Below are positions 1 to 4,985 of a stretch of 9,645 nt of DNA, piece by piece. A model generated the notes under the pieces. The model was not told where the DNA came from and searched no databases. It saw nothing but the letters and a program-made list of their open reading frames with translations. This stretch comes from Armatimonadota bacterium (GTDB lineage Bacteria; Armatimonadota; Armatimonadia; Armatimonadales; Armatimonadaceae). The DNA lies in NCBI GenBank assembly GCA_014380985.1, contig JACMIU010000542.1, forward strand, positions 1 through 9,645, written 5' to 3'. A program made the position numbers and the translations under genes. Every line of letters begins with the position of its first letter. Position 1 is the first letter of the stretch.

Positions 1-66
1 GGTTCGGTTAGCCAAGATTTTCGCTCGTGTGCGCCGGGGACAACGCCGCTCACGCTTTCGCTTAGC

Positions 67-72
67 ATTATA
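67..72 (-). promoter_or_regulatory. possible leftward -10 element (TATAAT)
   Basis: On the minus strand, 72 down to 67 reads TATAAT, a perfect sigma-70-type -10 hexamer. I see no TTGACA-like -35 at the usual distance and no extended -10 TG. If real, it would drive a gene lying left of the window. The overlapping plus-strand hexamer TATACA (69-74) could face the methyltransferase. Evidence is one hexamer in AT-richer non-coding DNA, so this is weak. Confidence 0.22.
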
Positions 73-100
73 CAACATTTTCGGCAGAGGTGGCGCAGTT

Positions 101-130
101 CGCAGGACAAAACTTGTTTTGTCCGATGCG
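101..130. repeat. long interrupted palindrome (13-bp stem, 2-nt loop)
   Basis: The arms ggacaaaac (105-113) and gttttgtcc (116-124) are exact reverse complements separated by tt. After a 2-nt bulge (ga, 125-126) the pairing continues between cgca (101-104) and tgcg (127-130). It lies upstream of the methyltransferase and downstream of the TATAAT-like site. It lacks the GC-rich stem and following T-run of an intrinsic terminator, so an operator, an mRNA hairpin or a dispersed palindromic repeat are better readings. The pairing is seen directly; the role is unknown. Confidence 0.6.
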
Positions 131-136
131 CCCGAT

Positions 137-186
137 TTCGTTTCACCTGTGCCGGTTTCGACAGAAACTTCGTTTCGCCTGCGCCG
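137..186. repeat. degenerate direct repeat, period 32 bp
   Basis: Positions 137-154 and 169-186 match over 18 bases with two differences (a/g at 145/177, t/c at 150/182); each has the core ttcgtttc followed by a CCTG(C/T)GCC-like block. The right arm of the preceding palindrome plus its flank (114-132) looks like a third, more diverged copy. The second copy also has a small palindrome, gaaac ttc gtttc (164-176). Together 101-186 resembles a cluster of related palindromic units rather than coding sequence. Confidence 0.5.
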
Positions 187-227
187 TTTTTGTGCCTTTT
201 GTGTACAGGGGCGTGGTTAAATCAAAC

Positions 228-992
228 GTGATTTCAAACGCTTACGGCGCGGTGTCCGCCGTTTACGACCATCTGATGGCGGAAGTGCCGCACGACACAT
301 GGCTTCGGCGCATCGAGCAGGAATGCGAGAACCGGGGAATCCGCCCGCGTTCCGCTCTGGATGTCGCTTGCGGCACGGGACTGGCGACTGAACTACTGTA
401 CAGCCACGGCTACCGTCCTGTGGTCGGGATTGACCTGTCCGAACCGATGGTGCAAATCGCCCGTACAAAGGCGCACGCGCACGGCTATACCGGCGCGATT
501 GAGTACCACGCGCAGAACGCCGCCGCACTCGACCTCGGCGAATCGCGCTTCGACCTCGCAGTGTCGCTGTTCGATTCGCTCAACTACATTTTAGAGCCGG
601 ACGATTTAGCCGAAGCGTTTGTGCGCGTGTTCCGGCATTTGAACCCCGGTGCGCTGTGGGCGTTTGATGTTAATTCACTCTACGCCCTGTCGCACAACCT
701 GTTCACACAATCCGGCACGGCGGGCGCACTCCATCACGACTGGCACTCGCACTGGGACAGGGAAACGCGCACCTGCCGCGTCGAGATGGGGTTTGTGCTG
801 ACCGACCCCGATACCGGTGAAACGCGCCAATTTAGCGAAACGCACTACCAACGCGCCTATACCACGACGGACTTACGCGAAATGCTGACAATCGCGGGTT
901 TCGAGAAGATCGCAGTGTACGGCAACTACGGTTCGCGCCCCCCGCACCCGCGCTCCGACCGGCTTCTGATTGCCGCGCAGACACCGGGATAG
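228..992 (+). CDS. class I SAM-dependent methyltransferase
   Basis: Encodes a soluble Rossmann-fold methyltransferase of about 254 residues. Motif I reads LDVACGTG, with D45 and G49-T50-G51 forming the SAM-binding loop. The acidic residue ending strand 2 is D69 in VVGIDLSEPM, and the post-motif region FDLAVSLFDSLNYI follows. The N-terminal AYGAVSAVYDHLM matches the entry segment common in small methyltransferases of the YqeM type. The frame stays open back to a GTG at 90, but the first 46 codons translate across the palindrome/repeat cluster and look non-coding. GTG 228 puts about the usual number of residues before the domain; an AGGGG at 207-211 is 16 nt away, longer than ideal. GTG 213 is the alternative. 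The methyl acceptor cannot be told from the sequence. pckG follows after 61 nt. The family is secure; the start and substrate are not. Confidence 0.85.
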   Translation: MISNAYGAVSAVYDHLMAEVPHDTWLRRIEQECENRGIRPRSALDVACGTGLATELLYSHGYRPVVGIDLSEPMVQIARTKAHAHGYTGAIEYHAQNAAALDLGESRFDLAVSLFDSLNYILEPDDLAEAFVRVFRHLNPGALWAFDVNSLYALSHNLFTQSGTAGALHHDWHSHWDRETRTCRVEMGFVLTDPDTGETRQFSETHYQRAYTTTDLREMLTIAGFEKIAVYGNYGSRPPHPRSDRLLIAAQTPG

Positions 993-1007
993 CCGGAGTT
1001 CGTAGGG

Positions 1008-1013
1008 TATACT
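1008..1013 (+). promoter_or_regulatory. candidate -10 element for pckG (TATACT)
   Basis: TATACT is preceded by ggg and lies in the gap between the methyltransferase and pckG. There is no recognisable -35 at 16-18 nt. The same hexamer occurs at 4153-4158 (+) and 4067-4062 (-), each time just upstream of a gene, which strengthens the reading. Transcription would begin near 1019-1021, giving pckG a leader of about 34 nt and leaving the aagga at 1016-1020 outside or at the very edge of the mRNA. Confidence 0.4.
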
Positions 1014-1027
1014 GCAAGGAAGCCGCT

Positions 1028-1096
1028 ATGATAACGAAAGGTTTGTTGTTACTTTGCCCGATTCCCTTACTGCTTTTACCGACCACCATGCCCTGA
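1028..1096 (+). other. short leucine-rich ORF overlapping the pckG start
   Basis: An ATG at 1028 lies 7 nt after aagga (1016-1020) and opens a 22-codon frame ending at TGA 1094-1096. It begins MITKGLLLLC and contains two runs of four leucines (codons 6-9 and 14-17) using TTG, TTA, CTT and CTG. It is in a different frame from pckG and ends 40 nt inside it. It could be a translated leader peptide, a translational-coupling device, or chance. If the TATACT at 1008-1013 is the promoter, the mRNA would start within or after the aagga, making its translation less likely. Confidence 0.25.
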
Positions 1097-2844
1097 ACCG
1101 ATGGATTGCCGAGTGTGCCGAACTCACCGGCACTACCGATATTTATCTTTGCGATGGTTCGGCGGAGGAAGCGGAAAGTCTATCGAAGAAGATGGTTACG
1201 GACGGCATCCTCGAACCGCTCAACGCCGAAACGTTCCCGAACTGCTTTTTGCACCGGAGCGACCCGCGAGACGTTGCCCGCGTCGAAGACCGGACGTTTA
1301 TCTGCTCCCCCGACGAAGGGGACGCGGGCCCGACGAATCACTGGATGTCGCCGGACGCCACGAAAGCGTTGTTACGCCCCTTGTTCGCAAGTTCGATGGT
1401 GGGCAAAACGATGTATGTCGTGCCGTACCTGATGGGGCCGGTCGGTTCGCCGTTCGCCAAAGTTGGCGTGGAAATCACCGATTCGCCGTATGTTGCGCTT
1501 TCGATGGGCATCATGACGCGCATGGGGCGGGTGGCTTTAGACGCCCTCGGAACAAACGGCGAGTTCGTTCTCGGCTTGCACGCAACAAACGACCTCGACC
1601 CCGCGAACCGCTATATCTGCCACTTTCCTGCCGAACGCCTCATCTGGTCGGTCGGCTCCAACTACGGCGGCAACGCGCTTTTAGGCAAAAAATGTTTCGC
1701 GCTACGGATTGCGTCGGCGATGGCGCGGGACGAGGGCTGGATGGCGGAGCATATGCTTCTTCTGGAACTGACAGACCCCGAAGGCGAGAAAACGTATTTC
1801 GCCGGAGCGTTCCCGTCGGCGTGTGGCAAAACGAATCTGGCGATGCTTGTAGTCCCCGATGCGCTCGCGGCGCAAGGCTGGCGTGTTCGCACCGTGGGCG
1901 ACGACATTGCTTGGCTTCACGTCGGCGCGGATGGGCGACTGTGGGCGATCAATCCCGAAGCCGGGTTCTTCGGCGTCGCGCCGGGAACGTCGCCCAAGAC
2001 CAACCCGAACGCCGTGGCAACCGTGCAGTCGAACACCGTGTTTACCAATGTCGCCGTCACCGAAACGAACGAGCCGTGGTGGGAAGGCTTGACCGACACG
2101 CCGCCCGGCGAGTTTCTCACCGACTGGCGCGGCAATGTTCGCCCCGCAAGTGACACATCCGCGCCGTTTGCCCAACCCAACTCGCGCTTCACCGCGCCCG
2201 CGTCGCAGTGTCCGAGCATATCGCCGGAGTTCGACGCGCCGGGGGGCGTCCCGATTGCCGCGATACTCTTAGGCGGTCGGCGACGCGACACCGTGCCACT
2301 CGTCGCCGAAGCGTTCGACTGGAACCACGGCGTTTTCCTCGGCGCGGTGATGGCATCGGAAACCACGGCGGCGGCGGAAGGCGCGAAGGGCGTTTTGCGC
2401 CGCGATCCGTTCGCCATGCTTCCGTTCTGCGGCTACCACATGGGCGATTATTTTGCGCACTGGCTTTCGATGGGAAAACGAATCCCGACCCCCCCGGCGA
2501 TCTTTCATGTCAACTGGTTCCGCCGCGACGCGGACGGCAAGTTTTTGTGGCCCGGCTTCGGCGAAAATGTCCGTGCACTTATCTGGATGCGCGAACGGTT
2601 GCGCGGCAATGCGGGCGCAAACACTACCGCGTTCGGCAATGTGCCGCCCGTGTCTGCCATAAACACCGACGGCTTGAATCTGACCGCCGAGCGTTTGGAA
2701 GCCGCGCTTGCCGTGTCACCCGGCGAGTTCGCGGCGGAGGCGGACAGCATCGAAACGCACTTCGCACGATTCGGCGACCGATTGCCGCCCGAACTTCGGA
2801 AACAACTTGCCGCCCTGCGCGGGCGTTCGGCGTCGGGCGTGTAA
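1054..2844 (+). CDS. pckG: phosphoenolpyruvate carboxykinase (GTP)
   Basis: Cytosolic enzyme that interconverts oxaloacetate + GTP with PEP + GDP + CO2, the first committed step of gluconeogenesis or, in reverse, an anaplerotic reaction. At 596 residues it is of normal family length. Hallmarks are the early RVEDRTFICS segment, GPTNHWM, KVGVEITDSPYV, YGGNALLGKK and the GTP-PEPCK P-loop AFPSACGKTNLAML (252-265; hyper-reactive C257, K259, T260). The metal-binding GDDIAW (D283, D284), PNSRFT with R378, and a late NWFRR/GFGEN block follow. This is the GTP class, not the ATP class. The TTG at 1054 is the only plausible in-frame start; gaaagg (1036-1041) lies 12 nt upstream and a stop at 1003 closes the frame. 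A short ORF with a better-spaced RBS overlaps the start. The gene stands alone here, with no obvious metabolic partner. Confidence 0.97.
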   Translation: MPDSLTAFTDHHALNRWIAECAELTGTTDIYLCDGSAEEAESLSKKMVTDGILEPLNAETFPNCFLHRSDPRDVARVEDRTFICSPDEGDAGPTNHWMSPDATKALLRPLFASSMVGKTMYVVPYLMGPVGSPFAKVGVEITDSPYVALSMGIMTRMGRVALDALGTNGEFVLGLHATNDLDPANRYICHFPAERLIWSVGSNYGGNALLGKKCFALRIASAMARDEGWMAEHMLLLELTDPEGEKTYFAGAFPSACGKTNLAMLVVPDALAAQGWRVRTVGDDIAWLHVGADGRLWAINPEAGFFGVAPGTSPKTNPNAVATVQSNTVFTNVAVTETNEPWWEGLTDTPPGEFLTDWRGNVRPASDTSAPFAQPNSRFTAPASQCPSISPEFDAPGGVPIAAILLGGRRRDTVPLVAEAFDWNHGVFLGAVMASETTAAAEGAKGVLRRDPFAMLPFCGYHMGDYFAHWLSMGKRIPTPPAIFHVNWFRRDADGKFLWPGFGENVRALIWMRERLRGNAGANTTAFGNVPPVSAINTDGLNLTAERLEAALAVSPGEFAAEADSIETHFARFGDRLPPELRKQLAALRGRSASGV

Positions 2845-2923
2845 GATACATCAATAAAACCGAGACAATGCTTATCGTTAGTAGTTTCTTGGCGCGAGTG
2901 AATTAGGAAAAGTCTGAGATCAA

Positions 2924-3421
2924 ATGGACATAGTAAAAATTAATGATTCACAGTTTTTGCAGTATATACGCAACATCAAAGATAAAATCTCGTTGCAAAT
3001 CATCCCTGATAATGGTGATACTATGATTGCCGGGCACACAACTACGGTGACAATCCGATTCGTCAATAATCATCAGGAACCCTTTCATTTCCTTTACTCT
3101 GTGGAGGGCGATTCAGATGAGATCCGAAACGGAAAGCATTTTTTTGTTTACGTTGGTGATAGATTAACGCCTGTAACGCCCGTAATGAGACCGCACGGTA
3201 ATGCGCTTTTGAGAGATTGGCAATACGAAGAAATAAAACCATACGAGCATCTTGCCTTCACTATCCCGATACATCGTGATAGCACCGGTATCCGAGTGGG
3301 ACAATCTCTAAATCACGTCGCGCCAGATGTCGAAGCAGAATTGTATATGGGGTTCTATTTAACGAAGTCTGCTCCTTTGGTTTGGCTCCCCGTTGGAGAT
3401 ACTCAACCGGGGAAAGATTAG
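2924..3421 (+). CDS. hypothetical protein, AT-richer than its neighbours
   Basis: An ATG opens 165 codons starting MDIVKINDSQFLQYI. I do not recognise the family. There is no signal peptide, membrane segment or cysteine. Alternating hydrophobic stretches such as TTTVTIRFVNN, HFFVYVGD and HLAFTIPIH suggest a beta-sandwich-type domain; this is inference from the pattern. By hand count GC is about 44% over 2941-3420, against 63% and 72% in two 60-base lines of pckG, and A/T-ending codons are frequent. That points to recent acquisition or a different selective history. The RBS is weak: AGGA (2905-2908) lies 15 nt upstream, and a gag sits closer. It converges on the small leftward genes with a 34-nt gap and no clear terminator. 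Confidence 0.72.
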   Translation: MDIVKINDSQFLQYIRNIKDKISLQIIPDNGDTMIAGHTTTVTIRFVNNHQEPFHFLYSVEGDSDEIRNGKHFFVYVGDRLTPVTPVMRPHGNALLRDWQYEEIKPYEHLAFTIPIHRDSTGIRVGQSLNHVAPDVEAELYMGFYLTKSAPLVWLPVGDTQPGKD

Positions 3422-3455
3422 TTCGTCGAATGAAACAACGCCCAAGGTTCCGCCC

Positions 3456-3725
3456 CTACAAAATGTAGGCGTAGTCGGCGTACTCGACGCCGCGTAGTTT
3501 CGGCTTGCGCTTTTGTTGCCAATATCCCTGCGCGATACGAAGCACGTAGACGCCAGCGAACGGCGCGGCGAGGCAGATCGGCACGGCAAGTACCAGCAAA
3601 ACGGTGCGCCAGAGTTCCATGAACGCGGGATAATTTAGAGCGAACGTGCCGCCCACGGCAAGCCCCAAAAACCACCACCCGCATAACACGCCTTTGGACG
3701 CGCAGAAAAGAAGCCGATACCCCAT
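3456..3725 (-). CDS. small hypothetical membrane protein, two predicted TM segments
   Basis: Reads leftward from ATG 3725; 89 residues beginning MGYRLLFCASKG. The start is set by AGGA (3734-3731 on the minus strand) 5 nt upstream; a longer open frame back to 3827 has no such site and overlaps the preceding gene. Two hydrophobic stretches at about residues 9-30 and 38-62 are separated by a short loop (NYPAFMELWR), followed by a basic stretch (QQKRKPKLRG) and an aromatic tail ending YADYAYIL. By the positive-inside rule the basic C-terminus should be cytoplasmic. It is probably co-transcribed with the 82-residue gene 46 nt upstream. I do not recognise the family. A small hairpin, cctaca-aaa-tgtagg (3455-3469), overlaps its stop but has no T-run. 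Confidence 0.68.
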   Translation of the reverse strand: MGYRLLFCASKGVLCGWWFLGLAVGGTFALNYPAFMELWRTVLLVLAVPICLAAPFAGVYVLRIAQGYWQQKRKPKLRGVEYADYAYIL

Positions 3726-3771
3726 TGTTTTCCTACCCTTCATCCCATCAAACGCGCACCGGAACAAACGG

Positions 3772-4020
3772 TTACGGGTTACGGCGGCGGATAGGTTGTT
3801 TTTTTTCCGTGCCCTCGACGCTGTCAATCATCGCGCCGATCTCTTGATCACGCTTTTCGCGCTTTTCGGACTGGTTGCGGGTCGCGGATGCCGCACCGGT
3901 AGCATTATTTACGAACTCTTGCGCCCGCGCCCACAACACCGGCGGTGTCCAACCCATCAAGGCAAGGATGCCGAGAGCGAGTAGGGCGGCGGCAAAAATC
4001 AATAAGCGGCGGTCTATCAT
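3772..4020 (-). CDS. small hypothetical protein with one N-terminal TM segment
   Basis: Reads leftward from ATG 4020; 82 residues beginning MIDRRLLIFAAALLALG. The start is chosen because aaagg lies about 8 nt upstream and the hydrophobic helix then begins right after a short MIDRR cytoplasmic cap. The frame continues upstream to 4116 but through sequence holding the likely promoter. One membrane segment (about residues 6-22) precedes WTPPVLWARAQEF and a hydrophilic, highly charged C-terminal half rich in K, R, E and Q that looks disordered. A single-pass inner-membrane protein with the tail outside, or a signal-anchor, are both possible. First gene of a two-gene leftward unit; no family recognised. 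Confidence 0.62.
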   Translation of the reverse strand: MIDRRLLIFAAALLALGILALMGWTPPVLWARAQEFVNNATGAASATRNQSEKREKRDQEIGAMIDSVEGTEKKQPIRRRNP

Positions 4021-4061
4021 AACGGTAGCCTTTCTGTTGCGTTGCTTCCTCGTGTATCGGT

Positions 4062-4067
4062 AGTATA
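4062..4067 (-). promoter_or_regulatory. candidate -10 element (TATACT) for the leftward small-gene pair
   Basis: The minus strand reads gaTATACTac from 4069 to 4060, placing a -10-like hexamer about 41 nt upstream of ATG 4020. No -35 match is visible at 16-18 nt. It is the mirror of the TATACT at 4153-4158 on the plus strand, so 4021-4192 looks like a divergent promoter region. Confidence 0.38.
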
Positions 4068-4152
4068 TCAAACCGGGCGTGGCGGTTCTACCGTGCCGTT
4101 GGTATCGAAAAAACAAACGAAAATTGCACGTGAAACCGACCGCGAATGGGGG

Positions 4153-4158
4153 TATACT
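4153..4158 (+). promoter_or_regulatory. candidate -10 element (TATACT) for dgkA and downstream genes
   Basis: A run of g precedes TATACT, as at 1008-1013. Transcription would start near 4164-4166, leaving about 28 nt before the GTG start at 4193 and including its RBS. A TTGCAC at 4124-4129 is 23 nt away, too far for a normal -35. Confidence 0.42.
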
Positions 4159-4192
4159 ATCGCCAAGTATGAACCCCTATGAAGGAGAGCCG

Positions 4193-4909
4193 GTGAGTTT
4201 GGATGCCCCCACTGATGCGGGCGCGTCCGGTGACACCCTACCTTCCTCTACCGGGCGGGACGACAAAAGGTGGCGTCCCGCGAATGTGCTACTTTCCTTC
4301 GGTCACGCGGCAAGCGGTATCCGCGAAACCTTCCATGCCGAACGCAACTTCCGTTTTCATGTGGTTCTTTCCGCGTTCGTTTTGCTCGCCGGACTCTTGC
4401 TTCACCTTTCGCCGCTTCGTATGGTCGCCCTCCTCTTTGCCATCGGCTTCGTATGGGCGGCGGAACTGTTCAACACGGCGATTGAAGCCGCCGTTGATCT
4501 CGCCATGCCGACGTACCATCCTTTAGCCAAACGCGCCAAAGACGCGGCGGCGGGCGGGGTTCTGGTCGCCGCATTGACAGCCGCCATAATCGGTGCGACA
4601 ATTTTTCTACCCGCGTTGTTGCCGTTTTTTCGGCAGGGCGCGTTTCTTCGCAATATCTCTCTCGCCGGACTGACGTTCGCGCTCGCCGCGCTCCTTTGGG
4701 GCATGGCACGGCGCAAGCGTTCGGCATCCGGCACGTCAAAAGATTCATTCCGTCGAACAGTTATCGGGGTCGGGTTGGTCGCGTATGCGTCCACGCTCGG
4801 CTATCGCATGGTGGAAATCGTGAAGGACGCCGTTAGACCGGATGACTTTTATGGACACAACACCAAAATATCGCGTCCCGGCCTGCTATTCCCCGGAGGA
4901 GTACCGTAA
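4193..4909 (+). CDS. dgkA: DgkA-family lipid kinase (diacylglycerol/undecaprenol kinase) with C-terminal extension
   Basis: Integral membrane kinase that phosphorylates diacylglycerol or undecaprenol using ATP; in many bacteria this form feeds undecaprenyl phosphate to cell-wall synthesis. From GTG 4193 the protein has 238 residues. The kinase domain spans about 32-140. Active-site residues match E. coli DgkA: the E50-R51-N52 region (HAERNFRFH), then E91, N94, E98 and D102 in AELFNTAIEAAVD, and K116-D117. Three membrane helices belong to this core. Unusually, about 95 further residues follow, with two more hydrophobic segments (about 155-171 and 189-204) joined by a basic linker; classic DgkA is only about 120 residues. 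The N-terminal 30 residues are polar. The start is fixed by aaggaga (4182-4188); ATG 4169 is in frame but would sit almost at the mRNA start. The stop is 3 nt before the next gene. Diacylglycerol versus undecaprenol cannot be decided here. Confidence 0.88.
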   Translation: MSLDAPTDAGASGDTLPSSTGRDDKRWRPANVLLSFGHAASGIRETFHAERNFRFHVVLSAFVLLAGLLLHLSPLRMVALLFAIGFVWAAELFNTAIEAAVDLAMPTYHPLAKRAKDAAAGGVLVAALTAAIIGATIFLPALLPFFRQGAFLRNISLAGLTFALAALLWGMARRKRSASGTSKDSFRRTVIGVGLVAYASTLGYRMVEIVKDAVRPDDFYGHNTKISRPGLLFPGGVP

Positions 4910-4985
4910 TTTTTGGAACCCTATAGTCACGCTTCATCATCCGTTTCCCGTAGACCGCGCCATCGTGCCGCGCCGCCCGCCGTAG
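4851..4985 (+). other. possible overlapping small ORF (44 codons)
   Basis: An ATG at 4851 starts a third frame across the dgkA/CNNM junction, ending at TAG 4983-4985. It begins MDTTPKYRVPACYSPEEYRN and reads like an ordinary globular peptide, whereas the dgkA tail in the same stretch (ISRPGLLFPGG) is less so. No good RBS precedes it (only a distant ggatga), and its 3' half lies inside the following gene. A chance ORF is the default reading. Confidence 0.15.

Noticed and set aside
90..227. N-terminal extension of the methyltransferase to GTG 90
   Set aside because: The added 46 residues translate the palindrome and repeat cluster, are Phe/Arg/Cys-rich with no domain pattern, and GTG 90 has no RBS.
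1101..2153. 350-codon open frame inside pckG on the same strand
   Set aside because: Arginine-rich, low-complexity translation with no recognisable motif; a by-product of high GC in the pckG reading frame.
1702..2175. Long antisense frames over pckG, and similarly 7404-7994 over asnS and 5458-5883 over the CNNM-type gene
   Set aside because: They mirror strongly conserved genes, lack RBS support and show shadow-type composition.
2868..2906. 12-codon ORF in the gap after pckG (starts MLIVSSFLARVN)
   Set aside because: Too short, no RBS, no conserved pattern; the 79-bp gap 2845-2923 otherwise shows nothing clear.
3455..3469. Hairpin cctaca-aaa-tgtagg as a terminator between convergent genes
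   Set aside because: Only a 6-bp stem, with no T-run on either strand, and it overlaps the stop codon of the leftward gene.
4179..4196. Six-codon ATG...TGA whose stop overlaps the dgkA GTG start
   Set aside because: Very short; its AAG-GAG codons are simply the dgkA ribosome-binding site, so the ORF is most likely incidental.
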